Origin: Diogma glabrata
Taxonomy: Eukaryota > Arthropoda > Insecta > Diptera > Cylindrotomidae
Direction: 5' to 3'
Assembly: GCA_963693315.1 (NCBI GenBank)
Contig: OY856188.1
Coordinates: 250,871,394-250,935,393, forward strand
DNA: 64,000 bases
Under the pieces are notes generated by a model, which was not told the origin of the DNA, ran no database searches, and saw nothing but the letters and a program-made list of their open reading frames with translations. Position numbers and translations under genes: made by a program. Numbering within the stretch: the stretch's first letter is position 1; the number at the start of each line of letters is the position of its first letter. This document shows, piece by piece, positions 47,690 to 60,806 of the stretch.

Positions 47690-48890
47690 CAAGTTATTAT
47701 TTTAGCGATCTTCGATCTCCATTTCAGGCTCTTCATTTTCGATTAAAAGGATTGCAAAACCATTCAAACGGCTATGGCTCGTTTGAGATTTAAAAACCTT
47801 TTTTATAAATTTTCATTTTGAGAAGAACTGTTTACCTGATGGTACAGTGACAGAAATTGTAAGCAGTATTTGCGGCACCACAACAACATTTGGAAACAAG
47901 AAATTCAATAAACTATTTTTGACGAATAAAATGCATATCTGGTGCATTTTGTGATTTCTATCTGTCCGCTCCTTTGATATTGTAATAAAACTTGAATGGC
48001 TGAAATATTTCATTGAATGTTTCAAAAATTTCTTCTCCAGCAATACGACTTGCTTCCATGGTGACATAGAAAACGTTGCTTGAATTAAAATATTAAAATC
48101 AATTGTTCTTGAAAAAAACTCTTTTTCTTTGCGGAATCTAATATTTAATGCGTCTACAGATTGTTATTCGAAGTTGTTATCGTCAGCTAATTTGTTGGTC
48201 TGTTTTTACAGCCTTGTCAAAATTAGCTTCATAGGCTTCAAAAAATGTATTGTCTGACACAATTTCTTGATCGCCATTGATATGTTTGTAATTTTTACAG
48301 AATCCTACACCTACCTCAAAATGTAAATGTAGTTATCTGTTTCGTGGTCGATGCAACCTTTATGTTTATCATTAGGTCTCCTACCAATCTCCTCTAGCTA
48401 TGTCTTGAAGGGCGTTCTTTGTCTTTTGAATGTAAAAACAAATCGCTCGGACAGGAAGTATATGACATATCCAACGCTTAATACTCAAAGATTTTAGTAA
48501 TTTTTGAAAGCATCCTATCATTTTTTAGATGCAGAGACAAAATTGACTCTACAGTGTATAGAGTGTTCAAAACATGGGCAAATACGACCAACTTTACATT
48601 TACAATTTACAACATTATTAAACGTTTGTCAACTGTTTAACCAAATTTACATTTACAATTTACAACAATATTAAACGTTTGTCAACTGCATGTTACACAA
48701 AGCTTCCTTTAATTTTTCGAGTGGTTTTTGATGCATATCTTAAATTTTTCCCTTCAAATTACCGCCATTGTCGTATGCTTGATGTAAAATATTGGTGATG
48801 CTTACGTTTAATTCGGTGTGAAATTTCCCAAATTCTTCTGTTAAGCCTTTACCATTAGAATTCATGTTAGGGCTGAGCTCTATGTCACAC
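47690..48890 (-). pseudogene. Decayed hAT-superfamily transposase (ZMYM1/DUF4371-like)
   Basis: Reading the minus strand from about 48870 down gives EEFGKFHTELN and AYDNGGNLKGK, the RGQ.YDGA.NM.G-like motif of this group. KSLSIKRWICH and RAICFYIQKTKNALQDIA follow (about 48495-48400; LKSL..TRW..H in intact relatives). After further frame breaks comes the hAT dimerisation domain: NVVVVPQILLTISVTVPSG and FFSK (47870-47815), then remains of the RLNGFAIL-type helix. The open piece is 48067-47813. Stops and shifts throughout show it is dead. A 53-57-bp duplication within it (TTTACATTTACAATTTACAAC to AACGTTTGTCAACTG) lies at 48591-48690. Terminal inverted repeats were not found. It could also descend from a domesticated ZMYM1-type gene. 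Confidence 0.7.
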
Positions 48891-49249
48891 ACACACACAA
48901 TCACATCGTTCACAAGGCTGCGGATAATGGATGTGCCATATTATATGGTTAACTACAAAATATGTGGTATTTCTACTAACAAATAAGCAATCACGGACAA
49001 TACAGTGGTCATAATCGAATGTCGCGAGGAAAAGAGGCGATTTGTGATGTAATTATCAAGTTTGGTTTATCTTCCGACACTGATGGGTAACAGTCAACAT
49101 ATTGAACTGAGTTGATCATGATACTCAAATGAGTAAAGCAACGAAAAACTCCCTTATTAAATTTCCCAAAATTGTTATAGCACGAGCTACAATTTTTTAC
49201 ATAATTGAGAAAATCAAATCTGCTCCGAGTAACTGGCAGTACTTAAATG
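48891..49249. other. Spacer between two transposon relics
   Basis: It holds a short (CA)n run near 48887-48899. No domain is recognised. Confidence 0.4.
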
Positions 49250-49765
49250 TACCAGGGATGCAAAGAATCTCCGGCTCAATTATGAAAATATAGGAACATG
49301 AAATGCACGAAGTTACTTTGATGCGAGTAAAACTCATAATGTGGGGGTTCTAAGAGTTAGTGAAATGAGATGGGCAAATGTGGGAACATGCACAGTGGAT
49401 GGATATCATATATAATTATCGGGTAATGACGATAAACGACATGGCAAAAGTGTTGAATGTATTCTAGATGATGAGTTTAATAAATGTGTAAAGTGTTGGA
49501 TACCGATTTCAGACTGCGTAATCTTATTAAAATTGGAGTGATGACCATTTCCAGTCAACATTATACAGATTTATGCGCCAACAAGCGATTCAACAGACGA
49601 AATGATAGAATATGTTTATGTTGATGTATTGAAGTCAAAATGTAACTGCATAAATGCTGAAATAACCATTATTATGAGATTAGATGGTAGGAATATGAGA
49701 ATTATCGCTAATGTATATTGAAAGCAAAATACTGTAGCATGGTTTGACGGACGTCAGACGCTGCA
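49250..49765 (+). pseudogene. RTE-like LINE relic: endonuclease joined to an RT fragment
   Basis: Plus-strand frames read NARSYFDASKTHNVGVLRVS then EMRWANVGTCTVDGYHI, SGNDDKRHGKSVE, FNKCVKCWIPISD, and IQIYAPTSDSTDEMIE. This is the order of the APE endonuclease of RTE-type LINEs (often annotated as craniofacial-development-protein-2-like). Directly afterwards (49684-49760) MRIIANVY.KQNTVAWFDG resembles an RT segment that normally lies several hundred residues later, so an internal deletion is inferred. Stops (for example TGA at 49297) show decay. Confidence 0.7.
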
Positions 49766-51475
49766 TATATTGGCCGAGGTGTTAAAGATGAATCTTATCG
49801 CTACTGCTTTTCAACGTATATTCATTCTACATGAATCAATACGGCAAACGCAAACCATCAAAGTTAATTTTTTTAACTCATTTGACGCTAGAAAGAACTT
49901 TAAAACTTTCTTACTTTCGTGTGCTTAACAAATTTCAAAGACGATTACTTATGCTTAGACAGATTTTACAGCGCTATTAAGTTTCAACATTTATCGTAGT
50001 TTGAATTTATTGTAAATAAAAAAACTAATAAAACTGAATACCACAAATTAGTAACATGTTATTTCTCATGTCACATAACAATAAAAACAAATTAAAACAT
50101 CATAAATCAATTATACGTAACAACAACAAATTAAGTAACCCTCGTGTTGCATGCTCATAAAAAACCTATAAAATCCGCGGAAATTAAAGTATTTCAACCC
50201 TTTGGCAAGCAAAACAAACAAATTGTTTTCTTAATCTTTGATTACACATTACAATTTTTTATAAAACCAAAATCACATCATATAAATTTAACGACAGCCT
50301 AACGCGTATTTCTTAATAAAATGATGTATTATATTCAAATTAATCATAATCCTATTACAAATATAACCAACATATAAAAAAACATCTTTCTTATAATATC
50401 AAACAATAAGAACAAGAAAAACAAATATATACTTTGTTTTCCATTTTATGTGTCCTCACATATTTGTTGTATATTAAAAATTTTATGTCAAACAAAACAT
50501 CAAAAAAAAAAGTTGGTGTTCTTACTTTTCAATAATATCAAAAGGAACTAGAACTATCAAATTCCCATTTGGATGAATATATATATAAAAAAAATTATCT
50601 GCACATTTTTAACTCATACAACCGTTGTCCCCGTTTAATTTCTCACGAACCTACATCATTTTTCATATCACTTTTTTTTTATTTATATTTTTTACATTGT
50701 TACCTTTTTGAGTTTCTTTTTACCTTCGCGTTGAATTTAATTTCTTTTTTTTGTTATATTAATTTCAATTCACGATGATGGAATATATAAAATATAAATA
50801 AGGATGTATACTGTTATTTTAAGTTTGATTGAAAGGGAAATAATATTTGATTTATGTTATAAAAAAAAGTTCGATAGAAGCGCTGTAACAAGAGTTGGAG
50901 ATAAATGCCTTGTACTAGAGGAATGTTGCTGGGTCAAGATTCATTTCAAACACTCATTTAATTGAGTATGTTTTCCAAGTAAATAGAATGTTTTAAGGGT
51001 TTACGGTTGATTGAATTACTTCTCCAACTTTGTTTTTATTAAAAATGCAAGACCACCAACTAAATACTAATTTAATGTGTGAATTTGATTTAGTAAAAAA
51101 GTGTTGATCAAACAAATTTAGTTGCTAGTTCGTTTCCGTTAAATGTGTGTTAATTTGTTTTTTATTTTATTCTTTTAATCATTAAATATTTTATCATCAA
51201 TTTGTTATTCCATATCCATTTAAATTTATTTTATTTTTATTACAATTTAATTGTTTAAGTTCTCTAACTTGATTGAGTTTTTGATATAAGAATATCGAAA
51301 AAACAACCTTGCCTATAAAATCATTCAGCTGTTGTTTTTGTTAAATTGTAATTGGCAATAAGTGAAACTTTTCGAAGCTTTTAACAAAATTGATTACTTA
51401 TGTCGCTGATAAATCAACTTAATATGAAACATGTACTCCAATTTATTTTAATACCATAAACGAAAATGTTCGACT
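49766..51475. other. AT-rich spacer up to the LTR element
   Basis: No gene or repeat supported. Confidence 0.4.
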
Positions 51476-52025
51476 TGTAGCTGTTCTTGGAGAGCGTAAA
51501 GGGGAGCAGAACAGTATACAGCAGAGAAGAGTAGTTGGCAGCTGGGTACTTAAATAACTGTTGACTCCGAGTTGAGTTGATTATATATATTTATTACTGC
51601 TTAATATTGTTTCATATCAATACTAATTTGTTCCATTTTAATTCCAGGTGAATCTTTTTCATATTTCATCATTCGGTCGAGATGTGAATAAATTTTTGTT
51701 ACACAATTACTAAATACAACTAAAACATATTACATAATTTCACAAAAATATTCATATGCATTTATTTATATTAACAACATATAATTTATATCGGAAGATT
51801 TATATGAACAATAAACATTTTATATTGGAGGCTTAAAATTTTTAGAAAACCTTTGACGTACTAATTAAATAATTCATATTAGAGAATTGACATTTTTTAA
51901 TTCAACGTGTTACTTCATAACGAACTGTCAACTTGTTGGCTAGGCGTAAAACCAAAAAACAAATCTCAAAATTAAATTAAGCTAGTCTCAACCAACTATT
52001 ATATTTTTAAAGGTAGTTCGCCACA
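51476..52025 (-). repeat. LTR at the 3' end of the element
   Basis: 550 bp, starts TGTAGCTGTTCTTGG and ends GGTAGTTCGCCACA on the plus strand. It differs from the other LTR at TT/CC near 51486-51487 and at two sites near 51840-51856. A polyadenylation function is expected but not proven. Confidence 0.95.
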
Positions 52026-52040
52026 AACACTCCCCCCCTA
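52026..52040 (-). other. Polypurine tract
   Basis: On the minus strand TAGGGGGGGAGTGTT lies immediately upstream of the 3' LTR (TGTGG...). This is the expected place and composition for plus-strand DNA priming. Confidence 0.85.
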
Positions 52041-52069
52041 GTATCATCGAAGATGAGACGATATAGAAA

Positions 52070-53467
52070 TTATGGTGCTAGAGCACGAAGGAAGCGAGTA
52101 GGGGTACGAGTGGTTCTGCCTGCTCGCGTAATTGTGGACGCAAGGTGGAATATCTGTTGTTGAGGAATGGGGTCAAATCTAACCCTTTTAGTTGATACAG
52201 CTGTCTTAGCGTCGCGTTTTTTCGTTTCTGCGGAGGTAGAAGGAGAAGACTGGAATGTGTCCGAAGGAGTAGAATGGACAATATCTGTAGAAGACGAAGT
52301 TTCGTCTGCGCGACTGAGATCAGTTCTCAAAGTAGGTGAGTTTTGAGTTAAATCATCTTCAGATTGTTCCCTAAAGCAAGGTTTTAATCTGTCGATTGAA
52401 GCTCGAATGTGTTGACCTTTACGGTCGATAACGAAATTTTTATCATCGCGACTGATGACTTTGAAGGGATCTTCGTATGGCGGTTGTAATGATTTACGTA
52501 CTAAGTCCGTACGTAAAAAGACATGCGAACAAGACTGGAGATTTTTGGAGATGAAAACTTTAGGAGAAGTGTGTCTTGATGCAATGGCGGGACGAAGGTG
52601 ATCAAAATGTTGTTTCAATTGTGAAACGAAATCAGATTGAGGAGTGGAGTTAGAATTTTGGCTAAAAAATTCTCCAGGAAGACGTATGTTAGTACCGTAT
52701 ACGAGCTCAGCCGATGAAGATTGGAAATCTTCACGGAAAGTGGTTTGTAAACCAAGTAATATTGACGGTAATATTCGTCTCCAGTCAGTTCTGTCGTAGG
52801 CCATTATCGCAGATTTTAGAGTTCGGTGCCAACGTTCGATTAGACCGTTACATTTCGGATTGTAACTTGTTGTGCGTTTACGTTCGAAACCGACAAGTTT
52901 TGACAACTAGTTGAAGAGATTGGATTCAAATTGGGAGCCCTGATCAGTGACAATTACTGAAGGTACTCCGAAGCGAGAAATCCAATTTGAGTAGAGAGCT
53001 GATGCTACTGTTTCAGCTGTGATGTCCGAGATAGGAATGGCTTCAGGCCAGCGAGTATATCTGTCAATGATTGTGACACAATAGCGTTTGTCCTCAGAGG
53101 TAGGAAGTGGACCAATAATGTCCATATGAATCTCGGAAAATCTCTGAGAAGTTTGAGGATAATTACCTAATGGAGATTGAGTGTGGCGAGAAACTTTTGC
53201 CTTTTGGCAAGCCAGGCAGTTCTGAGCCATTTGTCGTACAACCTTTTTAATTGACGGCCAAATGACTTTTTCTGCAAGTAGTTTGGCAGAACTGTGGACT
53301 CCTGGGTGAGATAAATTGTGGAGACTATCGAAAACAGATTGACGAAACTGCTTTGGAATAAAGGGGCGTGAATTACCAGTAGAGGTATCACATAAAATAG
53401 TTTTAGCACTAGATTTGCCAAACGATACTGGAAAGGATCGGAATTGAAGTGTGGGACTAGTGTCCAC
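52070..53467 (-). pseudogene. Integrase region of the LTR element, interrupted by an amber codon
   Basis: The first part (53467-52907, 186 codons) carries the zinc-binding HHCC set (His50, His54, Cys84, Cys87 of this piece) and two catalytic aspartates, HMDIIGP (Asp116) and VTDQGSQF (Asp175). A TAG at 52907-52909 then interrupts the frame between the second Asp and the Glu. The same frame continues to 52070 with NGLIERWHRT (the catalytic Glu) and a GPY/F-like module (LQPPYEDPFKV, DRLKPCF), ending in a Ser/Thr-rich tail. The start at 53467 is only the first Met after the upstream amber. Integrase inserts the cDNA into chromosomes; this copy cannot make it without suppression. Confidence 0.92.
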
Positions 53468-53494
53468 TAATTCCTTTAGTTCGTTATCGTTGAA

Positions 53495-56400
53495 CTAAGC
53501 GTCAGCAATTTCATCGTAGTTAATGTTTTCTGGAATTGATATTTGCTCGACACGAGAAAGTGTGTCGGCGACTACATTATCGATTCCAGAAATGTGGCGT
53601 ATATCAGTCGTGAATTGACTGATAAAATCTAGGTGGCGGAATTGGCGAGGACTAGCTTTGGCAGGGTTCTGCGACAAAGCGTAGACGAGTGGCTTATGAT
53701 CGGTAAAGAGAGTGAAGATTCTACCTTCGAGAAGATACCGAAAATGTTTGATTGCAGAGTAAGCTGCAAGGAGTTCGCGATCATAAGCGCTGTATTTCTG
53801 TTGCGTTTCATTGAGTCGCACAGAGAAGAAACTAAGAGGTGTCCAACAATCGTCAATTTTTTGTTGAACAACGGCGCCAAGTGCCTTGTCGGAAGCGTCG
53901 ACCATAACGGCAAGTTGAGCAGAGTGTGAGGGGTGAGAAAGGGTTGCTGCCTCACTGAGTTGCTGCTTGCATAAGTCGAAGGCTTGAATGGCGTCTTCGG
54001 ACCATTGAATGACACGTTTGTCATTCTTTTTGGAACCTTTAAGGAAATCGTTTAGAATGGCTTGATTGCCACCAGCGTGAGGAATGAATCGGCGGTAGAA
54101 ATTTATCATTCCAAGGAAACGGCGGAGTTGCAGAACAGTTTCAGGTCGTTCGTAACGCGTAATAGCATCGACACGTTCAGCAGTTGGTTTGATTCCTGTT
54201 GAATCAATGGAATGTCCAAGAAAGTCAACGTTGGTTTTAGCAAAGTTGCATTTATCAACGTTGATAATGAGACCAGCGTCGGAAAGACGCTCGAAAACTG
54301 TTCTTAAATGTTTGAGGTGTTCCTCAAAGGTTTCAGAAGCAATAAGGAGGTCATCTATGTAGATGAAAACAAATTTAAGGTCTCGGAGAAGGGAGTGCAT
54401 AAACCGCTGGAAAGATTGCGCGGCATTTCGCAATCCAAAAGTCATTCGAACGAATTCGAAGAGTCCGAACGGAGTAGAAATTGCAGTTTTTGCAATATCA
54501 CGCTCATCAATGGGAATTTGATGATATGCGCGGACGAGGTCGATAGTGGAGAAAATTTTGCATCCATGTAGTTGATGCGAAAAATCCTGAATATGCGGAA
54601 TCGGATATTTATCAGGAGTAGAGACATTATTAAGAGCACGGTAGTCACCGCAAGGTCTCCACTCGCCGTTCTTCTTTTTAACGAGATGGAGAGGAGAAGC
54701 CCAAGGACTGTTAGAAGATCGGCAAATTCCTTGGGATAACATAATGTCAAATTCTGTCTTTGCGATGGCCAGTTTGTCAGGAGCAAGTCGACGGTATCTA
54801 CATGAAATGGGAAGACCATGTGTTTCAATAACGTGAGTTACGTTATGTTTCACTGGTTTGGTAAGATCATTTTTGGACGTTAAGTCCTTGAAGTTTTTGA
54901 GAATATCGATAATTTCGATATTACCAGAATCGTTGATTAGCGTAAGAGAAGGTGCAGGAGAAGTGGAGATTTTAGCCAAAGTGAATAAGGAGGTTAGTGG
55001 ATCGACAAGACGTCGATTTTTGATGTCCACTAAAAGGCCATATTTATTTAGAAAATCAGCTCCGAGAATCGGTATGGTAACATCGGCGACAACAAAGGTC
55101 TGACAGAACGCTCGTCTGAGACCAATGTTTAAATTGAGAGTTCGTGTACCATACGTGCTAATCTTAGTTGCGTTAGCGGCGTAAAGGAAGAAGTCTGATT
55201 TTCTGTGAAGTTTTTCCTCCACAGTGGCGGGAATAACCGATACTTCGGCACCTGTATCAACAAGGAAATGCTTTCGTGAAGAAATGCCGTGGACCAGAAG
55301 ACGGAGTTGAGAGTGACTGTCATCACACGCCGTCACATGTGAAGAGTCTAATCGTTTTTCTGAAGAAGAAATAGAGGCAGAGAAATCGGAGTGCTTGGAG
55401 AACTGTTTGCACTCTGGATCGCATTTGTTTGCATCTCCCTGGAAAGTATGATGGTAGTAGCAGATATCATCATACATTTGAACTCGCGACCTGGACCGTG
55501 GTGGCGATGGAGAGCTATTCAAATTTCTGTTGTGATTATCGTTTCGATCCTTAGATCTACTCCGATAATTATGAGAAGATTGGGAGAAATTTTGCCTTTG
55601 AATGGCGCTATGAAGTTGCACGTTTTGTGCTTCTAATTTTTTGAATTTTTCCTCAAGTGACATGATTTCACTTGAGGAAGAAGAAGAAGGAAGAGAAGAA
55701 GCGGCAGGGTTACATACCGCATGGAGCTGAGATCCCCTTAGGGAAGCGATGACATTGTCTGCTATCTCGGCTGTTTCTAGTAAACTAGTTTTGAGTATCG
55801 AGATAGCAGCACGAACATTGGGTGGAAGTTTTTCCATCCAAATAAGTTTAAGAGTTTCCTCTTGAAAGGTATTTCGGGATACAGCAGTCATATCCCGTAA
55901 GAGCTGTGAGGGCTTTTTATCCTCAAGGTCCATACCACATAAAACCTTTTTTATGCGGTTTGAAGTGCTGCTGGATAGGCGGGCTAGAAGACCCTCTTTG
56001 AGCCTATCGTAAGGGAAATCTTGGTCAGGTTTTACCAAGATATCACTGACTAATTTTGCCAGTGTGGGCGTGATCATACTAAGTAGATGACCATACTTAG
56101 TGTGTTGGTACTTGATGTTTCCCAACAAGAACTGACCTTCTAGGATAATGAACCAAAGGTCTGGTGTTTCAGACCAGAAAGGAGAAATTTCGATTGCTAC
56201 TGGTTCGGTTTGTGGCATAGTTGCCGAAGATGTAGCTGGATATGGTGGAGGAGACAGATCGAGAGTTGGAGGTGGTGGAGGATTTGAAGAAGGACCTCCA
56301 AGATTCATTTGAGCTAAAGCGGCGTCGATCCGCTTGGCGACCAGTGCCTCGAGCTGGTCTTCAGTAACCGTAAAGGTTTTGGGTTCGGAAGTGGCAGCAG

Positions 56401-56560
56401 TTTCCTCAGGTTCTGGTGGACCTGCTAAAACTGCTGGGAACGTATATGAACGGCGGGAAAGCCTAGTTGTGACGGCAACCAGGAAGAGAGCGGTTGAAGC
56501 GAACAATATGAAAAAGAGTAAAACCCCAAAACAAACCAAAAATTCACTAAACATGTACAT
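53495..56560 (-). CDS. Gag-protease-reverse transcriptase-RNase H polyprotein
   Basis: 1021 codons. Residues about 7-30 form a hydrophobic, membrane-segment-like stretch, unusual for Gag. A Pro-rich linker (90-108) follows, and a Gag core at about 120-290. A Ser/Arg-rich basic region (325-360) precedes a CHCC-type zinc box (Cys367, His370 or His371, Cys380, Cys384). The aspartic protease motif is [10 protein letters not shown] (Asp435). RT spans about 590-770 with STIDL (Asp674) and YIDD (734-737). RNase H has VDAS (Asp888), DREL (Glu929), TDHKPL (Asp953) and VADTLSR (Asp999). The ORF starts 146 bp inside the 5' LTR edge and ends in TAG at 53495-53497. The same frame continues into integrase, so this stop is probably a mutation. 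Gag and Pol share one frame with no frameshift site. Confidence 0.95.
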   Translation of the reverse strand: MYMFSEFLVCFGVLLFFILFASTALFLVAVTTRLSRRSYTFPAVLAGPPEPEETAATSEPKTFTVTEDQLEALVAKRIDAALAQMNLGGPSSNPPPPPTLDLSPPPYPATSSATMPQTEPVAIEISPFWSETPDLWFIILEGQFLLGNIKYQHTKYGHLLSMITPTLAKLVSDILVKPDQDFPYDRLKEGLLARLSSSTSNRIKKVLCGMDLEDKKPSQLLRDMTAVSRNTFQEETLKLIWMEKLPPNVRAAISILKTSLLETAEIADNVIASLRGSQLHAVCNPAASSLPSSSSSSEIMSLEEKFKKLEAQNVQLHSAIQRQNFSQSSHNYRSRSKDRNDNHNRNLNSSPSPPRSRSRVQMYDDICYYHHTFQGDANKCDPECKQFSKHSDFSASISSSEKRLDSSHVTACDDSHSQLRLLVHGISSRKHFLVDTGAEVSVIPATVEEKLHRKSDFFLYAANATKISTYGTRTLNLNIGLRRAFCQTFVVADVTIPILGADFLNKYGLLVDIKNRRLVDPLTSLFTLAKISTSPAPSLTLINDSGNIEIIDILKNFKDLTSKNDLTKPVKHNVTHVIETHGLPISCRYRRLAPDKLAIAKTEFDIMLSQGICRSSNSPWASPLHLVKKKNGEWRPCGDYRALNNVSTPDKYPIPHIQDFSHQLHGCKIFSTIDLVRAYHQIPIDERDIAKTAISTPFGLFEFVRMTFGLRNAAQSFQRFMHSLLRDLKFVFIYIDDLLIASETFEEHLKHLRTVFERLSDAGLIINVDKCNFAKTNVDFLGHSIDSTGIKPTAERVDAITRYERPETVLQLRRFLGMINFYRRFIPHAGGNQAILNDFLKGSKKNDKRVIQWSEDAIQAFDLCKQQLSEAATLSHPSHSAQLAVMVDASDKALGAVVQQKIDDCWTPLSFFSVRLNETQQKYSAYDRELLAAYSAIKHFRYLLEGRIFTLFTDHKPLVYALSQNPAKASPRQFRHLDFISQFTTDIRHISGIDNVVADTLSRVEQISIPENINYDEIADA

Positions 56561-56684
56561 AATACTAAAAAGTTACTTAAAATCGAACAACAAACAAAAT
56601 AATTATCAATAAAATTAAATAGATATTAAAAAAAAAATGAATTAATTTTAAAAAATACTTGAACTTTAATCCCAAAATTGTGTT

Positions 56685-56703
56685 CTTAGTCGGCTGGTCA
56701 CCA
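56685..56703 (-). other. Primer binding site, possibly tRNA-Trp-like
   Basis: Three bases after the 5' LTR the minus strand reads TGGTGACCAGCCGACTAAG. From memory, the insect tRNA-Trp complement begins TGGTGACCCCGAC, so the first 8 bases match and CCGAC follows after a 2-base AG insertion. tRNA-Trp priming is known for CsRn1-like elements. Another tRNA cannot be excluded. Confidence 0.6.
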
Positions 56704-56706
56704 ATT

Positions 56707-57256
56707 TGTAGCTGTTCCCGGAGAGCGTAAAGGGGAGCAGAACAGTATACAGCAGAGAAGAGTAGTTGGCAGCTGGGTACTTAAATAACTGTTGACTCCG
56801 AGTTGAGTTGATTATATATATTTATTACTGCTTAATATTGTTTCATATCAATACTAATTTGTTCCATTTTAATTCCAGGTGAATCTTTTTCATATTTCAT
56901 CATTCGGTCGAGATGTGAATAAATTTTTGTTACACAATTACTAAATACAACTAAAACATATTACATAATTTCACAAAAATATTCATATGCATTTATTTAT
57001 ATTAACAACATATAATTTATATCGGAAGATTTATATGAACAATAAACATTTTATATTGGAGGCTTAAAATGTTTAGAAAACCTTTGGCGTACTAATTAAA
57101 TAATTCATATTAGAGAATTGACATTTTTTAATTCAACGTGTTACTTCATAACGAACTGTCAACTTGTTGGCTAGGCGTAAAACCAAAAAACAAATCTCAA
57201 AATTAAATTAAGCTAGTCTCAACCAACTATTATATTTTTAAAGGTAGTTCGCCACA
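56707..57256 (-). repeat. LTR at the 5' end of the element
   Basis: 550 bp, plus-strand start TGTAGCTGTTCCCGG and end GGTAGTTCGCCACA. It should hold the promoter for minus-strand transcription. A clear TATA box cannot be singled out because the LTR is AT-rich. Confidence 0.95.
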
Positions 57257-57290
57257 GACTCACCTGAAATGAAAAAAAAAAAAATTTATT
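57257..57290 (-). promoter_or_regulatory. Candidate recursive splice site at the LTR-element insertion point
   Basis: On the minus strand a run of 13 T leads into CATTTCAG and directly GTGAGTC: a strong 3' splice site abutting a consensus 5' splice site with no exon between. This is the form of ratchet points in long insect introns. The GACT duplication of the LTR element overlaps the donor half, and because the target was duplicated, CAG|GTGAGT remains intact on this side. No flanking exon is identified, so chance origin in T-rich DNA remains possible. Confidence 0.35.
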
Positions 57291-60269
<2,979 letters not shown>

Positions 60270-60311
60270 GTTTATTGTTTAGTTTAGTTCAATTTTTTGT
60301 AATATAGTTTT

Positions 60312-60511
60312 NNNNNNNNNNNNNNNNNNNNNNNNNNNNNNNNNNNNNNNNNNNNNNNNNNNNNNNNNNNNNNNNNNNNNNNNNNNNNNNNNNNNNNNNN
60401 NNNNNNNNNNNNNNNNNNNNNNNNNNNNNNNNNNNNNNNNNNNNNNNNNNNNNNNNNNNNNNNNNNNNNNNNNNNNNNNNNNNNNNNNNNNNNNNNNNNN
60501 NNNNNNNNNNN
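60312..60511. other. Assembly gap of exactly 200 N
   Basis: The run of N is 200 long, a round number that suggests a placeholder of unknown true size. Frames crossing it are meaningless. Confidence 0.98.
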
Positions 60512-60711
60512 ATACCCTCCGCAATCTTTTCTAATACAAAAACACCACTAAAGTCCAAAACTAAATTCTCATTCCAATTTTCTATTATTTTCTATCCTTT
60601 CTAAATAAAAATAAAAAAAATACTTTACTTACATTACAACATGTATATAGTTTCTAGTTTTCATTTTTCATCCCCATACCTCCCTAAAAACTTTAAATAA
60701 TCCCCCTTCAG

Positions 60712-60806
60712 GCCGCGGCGGCCATCTTGTTAGGACCGTGTCTAACGGCAAGTACTTTACATTAGTGCACTCAAGTGACCGCTATATAGATGTTAGGAAA
60801 AATTAG
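60712..60806 (+). other. Exon-like GC island (possible terminal coding exon)
   Basis: After a pyrimidine-rich stretch (ATCCCCCTTCAG) a GC-rich segment begins GCCGCGGCGGCCATCTTG. Entered in phase 1 it stays open for 30 full codons to a TAG at 60804-60806, with even codon composition (RGGHLVRTVSNGKYFTLVHS, then SDRYIDVRKN). I do not recognise the peptide. AATAAA follows within a few bases of the stop. Alternatively GGCCATCTTG is a Pho/YY1-like site and the island is regulatory or part of a repeat. Any upstream exon could lie in or beyond the assembly gap. Confidence 0.25.

Larger units (their letters stand above)
51476..57256 (-). mobile_element. Ty3/Gypsy LTR retrotransposon, near-complete (5781 bp)
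   Basis: Two 550-bp LTRs (TG...CA ends) enclose a minus-strand coding region with Gag, protease, reverse transcriptase, RNase H and integrase in Gypsy order. GACT flanks both ends (51472-51475, 57257-57260), the 4-bp duplication usual for this group. I see only four differences between the LTRs, so insertion was recent. The coding region is one frame from 56560 to 52070 with two amber stops. No envelope-like ORF is present. The CHCC-type Gag box and the primer site suggest the CsRn1-like clade. With the ambers the copy is probably non-autonomous. Confidence 0.95.

Noticed and set aside
51630..51650. AATTCCAGGTGAATC in the LTR as a second recursive splice site
   Set aside because: Donor half is GTGAAT rather than GTGAGT/GTAAGT and the pyrimidine tract is short. 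It is part of the LTR, so it recurs at 56870.
54308..54571. Plus-strand ORFs opposite the Gypsy polyprotein (also 53633-53929, 55391-55636, 56334-56612)
   Set aside because: Antisense shadows of the minus-strand polyprotein frame.
60279..60558. ORFs across the N run
   Set aside because: They consist mostly of unknown residues from an assembly gap.
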